From Hermatobates lingyangjiaoensis (taxonomy: Eukaryota; Arthropoda; Insecta; Hemiptera; Hermatobatidae), in assembly GCA_026182355.1 (NCBI GenBank), contig JAPFBL010000070.1, positions 1,635,501-1,699,500 of the forward strand: a stretch of 64,000 bases of DNA, in the 5' to 3' direction. Position 1 is the first letter of the stretch, and the number at the start of each line of letters is the position of its first letter. The translations under genes and the position numbers were made by a program. Below are positions 20,259 to 30,479 of this stretch, piece by piece. A model generated the notes under the pieces. The model saw only the letters and a list, made by a program, of their open reading frames with translations. It ran no database searches and was not told the origin of the DNA.

Positions 20259-21593
20259 ATGGAGGCTTGGGAGTTGGCCAATTCGAGCAATATCTCCGTG
20301 GCAGAGGGAGGATGTATCCCTCCCGAAGTCAAGTTCTACCCCACTCTATTAGGCATCTCCTTCGCTGTACCTTTATGGGAGGCAATTAGCACCGCCCTCA
20401 TTCTCGTAGCAATCATAATACTCACAGTTGTAGGAAATGTTCTCGTTATTCTTAGTGTCTTCACCTATAGACCTCTCAGGATTGTTCAAAATTTCTTCAT
20501 TGTTTCACTAGCAGTTGCCGATTTAACTGTTGCTGTACTTGTACTTCCATTTAATGTCGCCTACTCTATTCGTGGAAGATGGGAGTTTGGAATTCACGTT
20601 TGTAAAATGTGGTTGACGAGTGATGTCATGTGTTGTACTGCAAGTATTCTCAACTTATGCGCCATTGCACTGGACAGATACTGGGCAATAACAGACCCTA
20701 TCAACTATGCTCAAAAAAGGACCTTAAAAAGAGTTCTGCTAATGATTGCAGGAGTTTGGTTGTTGTCAGGTTTGATATCATCACCTCCACTGGCAGGATG
20801 GAATGATTGGCCAGAACATTTTGAGGTTACCACACCTTGCAAGTTGACTTCTCAGCAGGGTTACGTCATATATTCATCATTGGGCAGCTTCTATATACCA
20901 CTCATTATTATGACAATTGTGTACATACAAATATTTATCGCTACCAGGAGACGTCTTAGAGAAAGAGCTCGTGCTTCCAAACTGAATGCCGTCAAACAAT
21001 CAGTCCGCAACAGCGATTCACTTCGGCATCGCTCCCAACAAGATGGTGAGTCAGTCTCTTCTGATACCAACCAAACTGAAAATGCCCACAAAGAAAAGAA
21101 AAAAAAATCGAAAAAAAAGAAAAAGAAACCGCAAGAAACTACTACTCACCTTACAACTGAGCAGCACAATGAAGATTCATGCACAGACATTCACGACATG
21201 TCTAACAACTCACCTAAGTCCAAGGAATCTGAATTCAAGGAGAAGAAAGACAATATAGCTCTTGTCACAGTTACAGTCAACACAAAACGAACCAATCAAG
21301 TTAACCAATTTATCGAAGAAAAACAAAGAATCTCTCTCTCAAAAGAACGACGAGCTGCTCGCACTCTGGGTATAATAATGGGTGTATTTGTCGTATGCTG
21401 GTTACCATTCTTTCTTATGTACGTCATTCAGCCCTTCTGTCCTACTTGTTGCCCGTCAGAAAAATTCATCAACTTTATAACATGGCTTGGCTACATCAAC
21501 TCTGCTCTTAACCCAGTTATTTATACCATATTCAATCTAGACTTTCGGAAAGCTTTCAAAAAACTGCTTCACATTAAAACAACAACAAGATAA
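20259..21593 (+). CDS. Type-1 tyramine (octopamine/tyramine) receptor
   Basis: A 444-residue rhodopsin-class GPCR encoded in one uninterrupted exon. It senses tyramine and, less well in the family, octopamine, normally signalling through Gi to lower cAMP in neurons. Visible landmarks: N-glycosylation sites N8 and N11; TM1 about 43-66 with N60; LAVAD with D88 in TM2; C115 and C194 for the extracellular disulfide; D122 in TM3, the amine-binding aspartate; DRY 139-141; ISSPPL in TM4; S206, S207 and S210 in TM5 for the ring hydroxyl; CWLPFF 380-385 in TM6; NPVIY 418-422 in TM7. The third intracellular loop (about 231-365) is long and holds a run of lysines at 279-290. The C-tail is about 20 residues and has no cysteine, so no palmitoylation site is seen. 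The start is the first ATG after the acceptor at 20233 and gives a typical short N-terminus. The orthologue in cattle tick is a reported amitraz target. The class assignment is firm. Separation from other octopamine receptors rests on the ICL2 and TM4-5 sequence ([20 protein letters not shown]). Confidence 0.93.
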   Translation: MEAWELANSSNISVAEGGCIPPEVKFYPTLLGISFAVPLWEAISTALILVAIIILTVVGNVLVILSVFTYRPLRIVQNFFIVSLAVADLTVAVLVLPFNVAYSIRGRWEFGIHVCKMWLTSDVMCCTASILNLCAIALDRYWAITDPINYAQKRTLKRVLLMIAGVWLLSGLISSPPLAGWNDWPEHFEVTTPCKLTSQQGYVIYSSLGSFYIPLIIMTIVYIQIFIATRRRLRERARASKLNAVKQSVRNSDSLRHRSQQDGESVSSDTNQTENAHKEKKKKSKKKKKKPQETTTHLTTEQHNEDSCTDIHDMSNNSPKSKESEFKEKKDNIALVTVTVNTKRTNQVNQFIEEKQRISLSKERRAARTLGIIMGVFVVCWLPFFLMYVIQPFCPTCCPSEKFINFITWLGYINSALNPVIYTIFNLDFRKAFKKLLHIKTTTR

Positions 21594-22300
21594 CATCATT
21601 GCAAAAACAAAAGAACTTCCTTGAAACCCTAGTGTAACACGTAGAAATCAATGTCCTAATCCTATTCAATAGAACTGTTTTTCACTTAAATAACTCAACT
21701 TAATGTATAAATATTCATTATAGCACATATAGAAATCGTAGGAAAATTTCACCAATAATACTGTAAATAGTTTAATAGAAATCTGTTTTTTGAATTTTAT
21801 CTCTGTACCTATAACTTAGAAATAAGAATACAAGTAACTTTAGACAAACTGTTTAGTTATATAGTCTAAAAAATAGACTATAGAATATAGTTTAAGGTAT
21901 CTGTACATTTCTTTTTAATAGAATGTAACTTTTGTGATAAATGTATAATTGTTACGCTTAGGAATATTTGGTAATCTGAGAAGTTGTATTTTATTTATAA
22001 AAACCTTTATCTTATAATTATGTAATTTATGTAATAATGTATAGTTAAAAAGTTTTGTTAAATACAGAATATTACATAAACTATCTTACTCTTGTAAATA
22101 AATGTGTAGAGCTATAATATAAGATAACTATTCCAATAAACAATGAGCCCGTTTATTGGTTTAGCAAACAATTAATTATAGTGTTGTAACTTATAATTAA
22201 ACCGTAATATTAAAAATGTAAAACTTTTACTGTTGACAGTGATTTCCGTCTTAATTTAGTTATAAATTTTAAATTAAATAGCAAATAAAAATTGAATAAA
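21594..22300 (+). other. Receptor 3' UTR with candidate poly(A) signals
   Basis: AT-rich sequence after the stop codon. AATAAA hexamers at 22097-22102 and 22135-22140 are the first strong candidates, and another lies near 22284. No further frame is present. Where the transcript ends cannot be decided from sequence alone. Confidence 0.5.
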
Positions 22301-22666
22301 TTGTCTTTGGCCTTTACCTCTGATAAGGTAGGTGATGGTATATCTTTGGTTTTTCTGTATACTATAACACCTTAATTACGTATCGTAGATTAATATTGTT
22401 ACTAAAATTAGATATTTGTATTCCCTTTCCGTATAAATTAATATTTTTTTTGTCTTATTCAAATATTTGATGTAGTGTAATCAAAGTCTGTATAGTTTAT
22501 AGTAATTCAATTTTTACTATAGAATGTTTAGGTTTTTGTTTAATATGTCAAGAACTTGAGAATGACATTAAGAGGGACATTAGTAGTAGTAAAATAGACC
22601 TTATTAAGGACACATAGATATAGCTTCTCAACCACTGATTCTTATAAATAGGTGTCTTGAGGATTA
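22301..22666. other. Non-coding spacer
   Basis: Nothing recognised. Confidence 0.45.
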
Positions 22667-22921
22667 GATCTAAAGCTTAGCTATTCCTGATTATAAGCCG
22701 ACGTTTCGCCAAAGATTGTTTGGTATTCTTATTGCTACTATTGAAGGAAAAACTATTTAATGTATTTGTCCAATAACATCATAACACACACGAAAACAAA
22801 GAGAGGTTACCAAACCTCCTTAAAAAGTGTTTCCTTCAAAAAAAAAAAAACATTAAGGAGAATGCAAACAATTTTTGGCAAAACGTTGGCTTATAATCAG
22901 GAATAGCTAAGCTTTAGACCT
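22667..22921. repeat. Family K inverted pair
   Basis: Arms 22667-22735 (-) and 22855-22921 (+) both carry the K motif. The left arm on the - strand keeps CGAAACGUCGGC with UUUGG before it. The right arm has decayed to CAAAACGUUGGC. The two ends share the AGGAATAGCTAAGCTTTAGA block. About 120 bp lies between the arms. Confidence 0.7.
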
Positions 22922-22934
22922 AGCCCTCAACAAA

Positions 22935-24060
22935 TTTATTTTAAAACTCATTAAGGATATTATTGAGGTAAGGTTCTTTCCATGAAGGCGAACTAATGGA
23001 TTCCTTGGAGAAAAATAATTGGTGGATGACCAAAAAAAACTATGTTGACTACAAATAAATACATTTGGAAATTTTTAAACCAAAATTATATTAATAACCG
23101 AAAATGGTTCATGAAAATTTGTTGAATAAAATATCAACAGTCCTTTAATGCAACATTGTACAAAATATCTGTTGTTATGAATACAGTAACAATACAAAGC
23201 AGCTAATATTCAGGAAAGAACATGTTAGAACTGAAACAAATGAATACCAACTTAAATTTTTAAGAGATTTAAAAGAAAGTAGAATATTTCCTAATTAGAA
23301 AAATATTAATATTCACACTAATTAATATTAACAAACTTGATAGTAGTTATATACGAGTATATTTGAAGAATAACAATATAAGTTTTATTTAGCTACTGTC
23401 AAAATATATTCCAAAATTATTCTTATCTTAATCACACATACTCTTAAGAAATATGATATCTTTCTCAGGATTGGTTAGGTTATGCAGATTACATTAATGT
23501 ACAGGTATATTAATTCTAAAGTAAATTTAAAACATTGTTGACTTCAGAAATTATTTGAAACATGCGACAACATTTTTTAGTATTCATAATATCAATAACG
23601 GTTACATCATTTAAACATTTAATCCTACAATTTTAGTTGATTAACTAATATTTATTTCGAGGAATACACTTGTAGGCTTAGCAGTGTTTAGGTGAGCAAA
23701 AGTGTACTTTATTTGTTACTTATTTCATTTATTAAATAACCTGTTTGATTCATAAACATGCATCCTGCCTTTTCAGCCAATAACATGACTATTTATGAAA
23801 TAACCACATTTACATTTATTTTATCCAAACGTTATGAAAGAAATGTATATACAACAATATTTAACAATGCATGTGTGAATTAAAAATTGTCTACATCAAG
23901 TGTGACTGACGCAAATCAATCGTTTTGGTCGAATTAACTTAGTATTATTTCAAATTACATTCATCGGTTAAGACGTTGATACACAGATACACATGCATAA
24001 TCACTCAATCACAGATTATATATATATAACCACAATTACACATTAACCACAATCTACTTT
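22935..24060. other. AT-rich non-coding stretch
   Basis: No gene or element recognised. Confidence 0.5.
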
Positions 24061-24195
24061 CTTATAACCACAATTTTCAGTTGAGGTTTTGACTCTGTCG
24101 AAGACCGCTTGTTACGGTTGAAAGATCTTAGTCTTGTTTTCCTATTTTCTTATTGTGGTTTGATCATTGATTGTTATTTCACGTGTTTATGTGAA

Positions 24196-24200
<5 letters not shown>
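24061..24200 (+). mobile_element. Solo family A module
   Basis: GACU at 24091-24094 is followed by CUGUCGA (A6 changed to U), stem II GACCG/CGGUU, GAAA, AGAUCU, U17 and AGUC, then the full family A tail to the TTTCAC/GTGAAA hairpin and a TA tract at 24201. The A6 change should inactivate the ribozyme. Everything else matches the intact copies at 43241 and 47006. Confidence 0.75.
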
Positions 24201-24237
<37 letters not shown>

Positions 24238-24425
24238 TAAACACCATAATAAACAAATATATATTAAATTCATGCATTTCATCATTACCACAGAGGTTAG
24301 TATTATTAATATTAAACATATAATCTACCGTCTTACCTCGTACATTACTGCCGTAGCTCTCGGACCGGTTTCGGGTGTCACCTATAAGTAGGTTATATAA
24401 ACAGATAGGTAGGATTCATTAGATC

Positions 24426-24470
24426 AGTTCGTGTTGAAGATGGGAGGCACCCGAAACCGGTCCGAGAGCT
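24426..24470 (+). ncRNA. Hammerhead-like ribozyme, family J
   Basis: UUGAAGA (C3 changed to U) lies at 24434-24440, an extra U, stem II GGG/CCC around AGGCA, GAAA at 24453-24456, the self-complementary ACCGGU at 24456-24461, and C17 at 24462. Stem I pairs seven of nine positions (two G-U) with the third pair mismatched, as in B and D. Only C3 departs from the core. Confidence 0.6.
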
Positions 24471-24539
24471 ACGGCAGTAATGTACGAGGTAAGACGGTAG
24501 ATTATATGTTTAATATTAAATATATAATAATTAAAATCT

Positions 24540-24571
24540 TCTTAGGCCTTTCGTTACAACATCATCAGAGA
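24540..24571 (-). ncRNA. Hammerhead ribozyme, family N-like
   Basis: The - strand has CUGAUGA, an extra U, a tiny GUU/AAC stem II, GAAA, the self-complementary AGGCCU, A17 and AGA, which pairs with UCU before the core. Core bases are intact but stem I and stem II are each only 3 bp. Confidence 0.55.
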
Positions 24572-24739
24572 GCTAAATGAATTTGCTAAATGATGTACCG
24601 AAAGGCATAAGAGCATTTTAATTAATATATATTTGTTTATTGTGGTGTTTAATTCATATATTATATCAAGAGTTATTGTTGATTATTAATTTATATATAC
24701 ATATATATATATATAAACTATTTCACATAAACACGTGAA

Positions 24740-24860
24740 ATAACAATCAATGATGTTTTCTGCTCACCAGATGTTTTCTGCATCTAGTGTTCAGTTGGGT
24801 TTTTGACTCTGACGAAGACCGCTTGTTACGGTTGAAAGATCATAGTCTTGTTTTTCCATT

Positions 24861-24863
<3 letters not shown>
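24740..24863 (+). mobile_element. Solo family A module
   Basis: GACU 24805-24808, CUGACGA 24809-24815, stem II GACCG/CGGUU and GAAA are intact, but stem III reads AGAUCA, so position 16.1 is changed and cleavage is unlikely. Upstream is the same ATCTAGTGTTCAGTTGGG context as at 19335. A (TA)n tract at 24864-24902 follows. Confidence 0.72.
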
Positions 24864-24902
<39 letters not shown>

Positions 24903-24904
<2 letters not shown>

Positions 24905-25195
24905 TAACTTCAACCAGCCATCCATCAATAGCAATATGAACAATCGACCGAACAAACAGAAAAGGAAACATAAATTCAACGAAACCAATAACTCGAAGAG
25001 ATCTCTATGTGAGGAAGTTGGAGACTTGTGAGGAGTCGAGTATCAACATCTTTTTATCAAGAGCGACTGTGCAACCTCTACCCCCATTGACATGAAGACA
25101 AAGGCTACTTTTCCTAGAAGACAAATGAGGTCCTTCTAAGAACTGCACTCATGAACCTACAAACTCTACTCTCCTATTGGTCACCATCATAACAT
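24903..25195. other. GC-richer unidentified segment between TA tracts
   Basis: About 290 bp bounded on both sides by (TA)n. It is less AT-rich than its surroundings and carries a partly open + frame (around 24935-25025), but I recognise no domain. By position it may be an internal piece of a Penelope-like element. Confidence 0.35.
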
Positions 25196-25196
25196 A

Positions 25197-25244
<48 letters not shown>

Positions 25245-25247
<3 letters not shown>

Positions 25248-25729
25248 ACTGAATTTATAATTTGGTTTCTTTTGCTTCTATTCTATCATCACCTTCTTTC
25301 TGTCTTCATTTTTATCTTTATTCTTTCTCTATCCTCACTATCTCTTACACGGTACTCGAGCTCGATAAGGGTAGAATAGTGTCGTTTACACAGGATCACC
25401 CTGCCGCGCTACGACCGCCTTGGATTTGAAACTACTGCCTGGAACTCCCTGTCTCCTTCCACCCACAGTCTTGACCGCAGGTACTTCTTCTTCTTTCCTT
25501 CTACTCTCTTTCTGAAGAAGAACTACGGTTCAAAATATTGATCCCAGTAAGATTTTGGGTTCGTTATATATATATATAATTATATATATATATATAATAT
25601 ATATATATATATATTGATAAAAGTATCGAACGTGGAATAGAAACAAAAGTGTAGTTTATCGAACTCGGTCAGTTCTTCAGGTTCAAATAGAACCTGAAGT
25701 TTATAGTTTATCTTCGAAAAACTATAGTG

Positions 25730-25771
<42 letters not shown>

Positions 25772-26221
25772 CACTATACTTTTTCGAAGATAAACTATAA
25801 ACTTCAGGTTCTATTTGAACCTGAAGAACTGACCGAGTTCCGATAATAAACTACACTTTTGTTTCTATTCCACGTTCGATACTTTTATCAATATATATAT
25901 AAAACGAACCCAAAATCTTACTGGGATCAATATTTTGAACCATAGTTTTTCTTCAGAAAGAGAGTAGAAGGAAAGAAGAAGAAGTACCTGCGGTCAAGAC
26001 TGTGGGTGGAAGGAGACAGGGAGTTCCAGGCAGTAGTTTCAAATCCAAGGCGGTCGTAGCGCGGCAGGGTGATCCTGTGTAAACGACACTATTCTACCCT
26101 TATCGAGCTCGAGTACCGTGTAAGAGATAGTGAGGATAGAGAGAATAAAGATAAAAATGAAGACAGAAAGAAGGTGATGATAGAATAGAAGCAAAAGAAA
26201 CCAAATTATAAATTCAGTCAA
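25245..26221. repeat. Nested ~1-kb palindrome, family E
   Basis: Arms 25245-25731 and 25770-26221 are almost perfect reverse complements around a (TA)n centre. The outer layer holds inward-pointing family E hammerhead relatives at 25506-25547 (+) and 25924-25965 (-). The inner layer (about 25615-25900) is a second, outward-pointing pair with a CUGAAGA core. In family E, CUGAAGA, extra A and stem II GAAC/GUUC are kept, but GAAA has become AAAA on both arms. The right arm continues into a PLE endonuclease remnant at 26303, which marks the arm as PLE 3' sequence. Confidence 0.85.
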
Positions 26222-26302
26222 CAAACTGAAAATAAATAAATAAAAAATAAAAACAAAAATTAAAGGTTAAATATATGTTAAACATTTAAAAAATATCTAA
26301 CA

Positions 26303-26450
26303 TTTAAGGTTCAGGCCAGGTGAGGAGAGGGCATAAAGTTGCCAAATGTGATCCTCTTCAGAAGCTCTCGAAGTTAATCTTCTTTCATCAGTGGCTATTA
26401 ATTTGAGTATCTGTACTTTAAAGCAGTCAGTTATTTTTTCAGTTATTGAT
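26303..26450 (-). pseudogene. Penelope-like endonuclease C-terminus
   Basis: On the - strand the translation FKVQILKLIATDERRLTSRA, then SEEDHIWQLYALSSPGLNLKC, aligns with the C-terminus of the PLE frame at 27506 (FRVQVLNHIPVQSSRVTLRA, then SEEAIICLLKARSPPGLNLYR). The upstream part of the gene is missing. Downstream (lower coordinates) it runs into the family E arm, the same gene-to-terminus order as at 27506 to 27236. Confidence 0.75.
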
Positions 26451-26469
26451 CTGTCCGGTTTGGACTGAT

Positions 26470-27190
26470 TAGAAATTCCATTTATATATTATATCGATCA
26501 CTTGAGTAGTATGTATAATAATAAATCAGACATGACCAGTTCACTAAGTTCAAACCAAACACTCAAATACTAACTTTCTGTATTAATTGATCTATAACAC
26601 AGAAGAAACCGAAATTATACATCCATCAACAAATACACATATAAGCAAGAAATGTGTCTTACAACACCTGAACTTACGGAGTTAGACTTTATTGAATATG
26701 AAAAACTATGAACTATTGTATTACTTTAGGAGAAATGATGTTAAGATTACCAAATCTACCATTTAACTGATGTTAATATAACCCTAAATATAAAATAAAA
26801 CTTGAGTGAAATGAGGCAACATCAAACAATTATAAAATAAAATTAGTTATCTCATATTTCTGATGAACAAAAGAAATGTAAATTTATTACACATTGTCTA
26901 ATCGTTTTTTTATTTATTTGCATATTTAATAAGTGATGAATAATTTCAATTATTATATAGATCTAGAAAAATACTTTAAATGATAAATGAATTATTGTCA
27001 TTTGAGGGTCTAATTTAGATCTAGAAAGCTGAATGAGACACGATTTTGTGTATTTTCCATCGATAATAATATACATAAAAAATTCTAATAAATAAAATAA
27101 AATATAGAATATAAATAAATAAAAATATATATAAATTTATGTATATATATATATTATATATATTATATATATATTATAATATATATATAT
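26470..27190. other. AT-rich stretch with TA tracts
   Basis: No gene. TA-rich runs at 27120-27190 lead into the next PLE copy. Confidence 0.5.
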
Positions 27191-27191
27191 A

Positions 27192-28440
27192 GTTCACACA
27201 GGAAAGAGAAAACACAAATAAAGACACACACAAAAGACTCACAACGAATTTCGACAGTCGTCGTCATCGGGTAGAAGTAGTCCCTTTGAGTAGCTGAAGC
27301 TAACTGAGTGGTAGGCCAAATGCAACGAACACGCGCGCACTCTGCCGGCCGCCCTAGGTAAGCTACTAACTACAGAGAGAAAAATAACTAAAAAGAACAA
27401 ATAAAAGCAAATAAAAATAACAGAAGGAGAAGAATAGTAAATGAAGCAATAAACAATTAAAAAAAAAATAAATAAATGATTAAAAAAAAAAAGTAAATAA
27501 TTAAATTAACGGTACAAGTTGAGGCCAGGAGGAGAGCGAGCTTTGAGAAGACAAATAATTGCCTCCTCTGAAGCTCTTAAAGTAACCCGAGAAGACTGAA
27601 CAGGGATATGATTAAGGACTTGGACCCGAAAGCAGTGATTAAAATCCAGTCCATGGGAATTAGAGTGGATAGCAATAGGAAGGTTTTTGCGTTGACCAAC
27701 GGAAGCCCTGTGACCATTCATACGTAAGTTGAGCTGCGTAGTGGCCATACCAACGTAGAATGCATCACACTGGGTGCAGTCCAAACGGTAAACGCAATTA
27801 ACCGAGGTGCATGAGGTGTGGGGAGGACAAGGGTAGTTAATGTTGCTATGGGGGGAAGTAAAAAAGGGATTAGGGTTTATGATAAGACAGGTTTGGCACC
27901 TGCTCCGTCCGCACTCCACCATTCCCCTCCCAAGTGCAGGGTTCAAGGGAGAGTGATGGGAGAAAATGCCTCTGAGGTTCGGTGGTTTGCGATATGATAA
28001 GGAGGGGGCTTCAGGAAAAATAGATGAGGTAGAAGGAGAAGAGGAGAGCAATGGGAAAAACTCCTTAATAACCGAGCCAATCCTATGAGCACCAGGGAGA
28101 AAAGTGGATATCCGGAAAACACTATCAGTGTGGTCTTTTCTCGGTACGTGCCGGTGAACTATTTCAGCCGGCACGACACGACTATCAATGACATTGGAAG
28201 GGTAGCAACGATCAACTAATTTTTCCTTTAAACAGTTAATATGGGAACTACGGTTTTTCAAGTTATTACAAATCCTGTGGATGCGGATGGAAAGGGATCT
28301 GGGGATTGCTTTTTTGATGTGGGTGGGATGGCAACTACTGTAGTGGAGGTACTGCTGTGCATTCGTAGGTTTTATATGTACAGAGGTGGAGAAACTGCTA
28401 TTGTTGAGGGTGACATCAACATCAAGGAAAGTAATTTTAT
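27192..28440 (-). mobile_element. 5'-truncated Penelope-like element
   Basis: Bounded by (TA)n at both ends (27130-27190 and 28441-28492). In - strand order it has an open coding frame (28438-27506), a 3' untranslated region, a decayed hammerhead (about 27238-27282), and a tail ending at the TA tract. The 5' end breaks off inside the RT thumb exactly at the TA tract. The hammerhead reads CCGAUGA (U4 changed), extra C, GAC/GUC, GAAAUUC, and looks like a family B relative. Confidence 0.85.
27506..28438 (-). CDS. Penelope-like RT thumb and GIY-YIG endonuclease, open but truncated
   Basis: An uninterrupted frame of about 310 codons on the - strand. It begins without a start codon at the TA tract with FLDVDVTLNNSSFSTSVHIK, then PTNAQQYLHYSSCHPTHIKK, the RT thumb region. 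It continues through HRIGSVIKEFFPLL and the zinc-binding CGRSRCQTC into the endonuclease, CVYRLDCTQCDAFYVGMATT and LNLRMNGHRASVG, ending SPPGLNLYR. The tyrosine of FYVG and the arginine/histidine of RMNGHR, expected catalytic residues of the Penelope GIY-YIG type, are present. RT motifs A-C are lost to truncation, so it cannot replicate itself. The intact frame suggests a young insertion. Confidence 0.85.
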   Translation of the reverse strand, partial: KITFLDVDVTLNNSSFSTSVHIKPTNAQQYLHYSSCHPTHIKKAIPRSLSIRIHRICNNLKNRSSHINCLKEKLVDRCYPSNVIDSRVVPAEIVHRHVPRKDHTDSVFRISTFLPGAHRIGSVIKEFFPLLSSSPSTSSIFPEAPSLSYRKPPNLRGIFSHHSPLNPALGRGMVECGRSRCQTCLIINPNPFFTSPHSNINYPCPPHTSCTSVNCVYRLDCTQCDAFYVGMATTQLNLRMNGHRASVGQRKNLPIAIHSNSHGLDFNHCFRVQVLNHIPVQSSRVTLRASEEAIICLLKARSPPGLNLYR

Positions 28441-28442
28441 TT

Positions 28443-28492
<50 letters not shown>
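28441..28492. repeat. (TA)n tract
   Basis: TA dinucleotides form the exact 5' boundary of the truncated PLE. Confidence 0.95.
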
Positions 28493-28493
<1 letters not shown>

Positions 28494-29841
28494 TTAAAAT
28501 AAAATATAATATACGAGTATATACATCAAAAGCTATATTATCTTGACAACATACATTTTCAATTGTTATATTTGCTTTTCAATTTCTCAAGGTTTATTTA
28601 GCCATTAAATGATCCTTTAATACATTTTCCAGACTTTTCGTCTATATTAGTGATATCCTCAGGGGTATATACATTACTTAATTTATATTGTTCATTTAAA
28701 AATGAAACTTTAAGTTTTATACTGGTATTTATATAGCCTTGAAAAACCTAATAAGTTGAGGTGTATAGCTCTAAGCATCTCTAGAAACACAGATGGAATA
28801 TTGGAAAAAATGTTTGGAAATTATTCAATACTTAATAGATCTTCAAGAAAAGGATGACAGAACATGAAAGTTAGAAAAACAAAAGAGACAAAAGCACTTC
28901 TGATTCTTATCACAGTTTTGGCAACGACACGTTACCCTTGAATGAATGGTAACGAATGGTATTTGTCAGCCCTTTGAGTATGATGTGCAGTTAGTTCTAT
29001 GGATTCCTTTTATGTGACGTCACATCTCTAAACAGGTAAGTGTAATTAAGTAAAAAAAAATTCATGATCCACAAGTAACTCAAATTGCCCGAAAATAATA
29101 CTTAAATAATTTATATATATAATAGGACTTCAGAATAAACATGAAAAATGCATCCTACTTAAAGAGGCCAGGACTATTGTTAATGAAGTTTTCAAAATGA
29201 TATTTGATAAATTCAAAAAAAAAAACAATTCCTCTGCATCCTTCCATTTTACTATATCATCCATATTCTTGATAAACTGAAACAATCAGTCGAATCTTAT
29301 TGTCCTTCTAACAGCATATTTATGTTGGCTCAGACGAGTAAGATGTTTTTCTTCTCTGACCAACAAAATTCTGCATACGTTGATCCAAATTTCCCACAAA
29401 GAATCCCATACGTACACTTTTCTTTTTCATTGTTATAGTTTTCCACAAGTTGGCTTAATAAATTCCTGAACTAATAAAAATTACAGAAATACCCAATTTT
29501 GTTTTAAAAGAAACTGGTAATTTATTTTAATCATCTACTAAAAGGAATGAAGGTGAAAAAAAGTTCTCGTGGGTAGGAATGGCATGTGTCATTTCTCAAT
29601 GACACAGTATATTAAATGGTTTTTGTGTATGTATATCTCTTCTATGGCCATTAGAAAAATAAATTAGCATATAATGGGAATGTTCAATCCAGCTTGTAAA
29701 GGTTTTGAGCCAAAAACATTTACACAAGTTTGAATTGTAGATACACTAAAATATTCAATAAATGTTAATATTTCTAATAGAAATGGTTTAATTATTATTA
29801 TTTAAAATATTTTAAAAAATGATTTTATAGCACACACTGTT

Positions 29842-29845
<4 letters not shown>
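28493..29845. other. Non-coding stretch with one old hammerhead-like remnant
   Basis: Mostly unrecognised. At 28610-28665 on the - strand CUGAGGA, a weak hairpin and GACGAAAAGUCUGG resemble a decayed hammerhead whose ACGU stem III has changed. No gene is seen. Confidence 0.4.

Positions 29846-29907
<62 letters not shown>
29846..29907. repeat. (CA)n(TA)n tract
   Basis: A CA-repeat runs into a TA-repeat and borders the inverted pair at 29953. Confidence 0.95.
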
Positions 29908-29910
<3 letters not shown>

Positions 29911-29952
29911 GATGTCCTTTTCTTGACCAACTGTTCATATATTTTTTTTTGA

Positions 29953-30115
29953 GATTTATTGAGGGTTTTTGGTCTAATATTCAAAAAACTTCGTTGCCAA
30001 CGTTTCGATATATATTTCAAAATATATATATATATCGAATAAATATTTATATATATCGAAACGTTAACAACGAAGTTTTTTGAATATTTGACCAAAAAAC
30101 CTCAATAAATCTAAA
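29953..30115. repeat. Family L inverted pair
   Basis: Arms 29953-30017 and 30054-30115 are reverse complements. Each has GAAACGUU followed by GGCAACGAAG or AACAACGAAG. The centre is TA-rich. GAAA, ACGU and U17 are present but no CUGANGA is visible, as at 8219 and 48410. Confidence 0.65.
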
Positions 30116-30139
30116 AAAAAAAATAAATTTATATTGTAA

Positions 30140-30420
30140 ACAGGAGAACGATCCAAAAGGACAACAAACGTTTCACGATGAATCACAAACACAGAACTAA
30201 GGAACAAACACACTTACTGTCTATAATTTTTGATTGAACCGTCATGAGGAGAGTTGAGAAAGGGACACCAAGGGCACTTGTAAAGCAACCGTCTCCAACC
30301 GTCGCTTCACAAGTGCCCTTGGTGTCCCTTTCTCAACTCTCCTGATGACGGTTGAACCAAAAATTAGAGACAGTAAGTGTGTTTGTTCCTTAGTTCTGTG
30401 TTTGTGATTCATCGTGAAAC

Positions 30421-30421
<1 letters not shown>
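30140..30421. repeat. Outward inverted pair, family C relative
   Basis: Arms 30169-30286 (-) and 30304-30421 (+) are reverse complements with a 17-nt loop, and TA tracts follow at 30421-30472. The right hammerhead (30338-30370) has CUGAUGA, extra C, GGU/ACC, the AAUU palindrome, A17 and stem I UCUC/GAGA, but GAAA has become AAAA. The left copy is also degraded (CUCAUGA). A - strand GUCC/GGAT hairpin lies at 30150-30162. Confidence 0.75.
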
Positions 30422-30472
<51 letters not shown>

Positions 30473-30479
30473 TGTTAAT

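Larger units (their letters stand above)
24230..24655. repeat. Nested inverted modules, families J and N
   Basis: Outer arms at about 24230-24260 and 24630-24655 are reverse complements. Inside is a second pair, 24306-24377 and 24448-24519, perfect by eye over 70 bp and GC-richer than its surroundings. A family N-like motif on the - strand lies at 24540-24571. A decayed + counterpart (CCGAAAGGCATAAGAGC) is at about 24598-24615. Confidence 0.75.

Noticed and set aside
20891..21258. Frames overlapping the receptor (66 aa - and 90 aa +)
   Set aside because: Shadow frames inside a well-supported GPCR coding exon.
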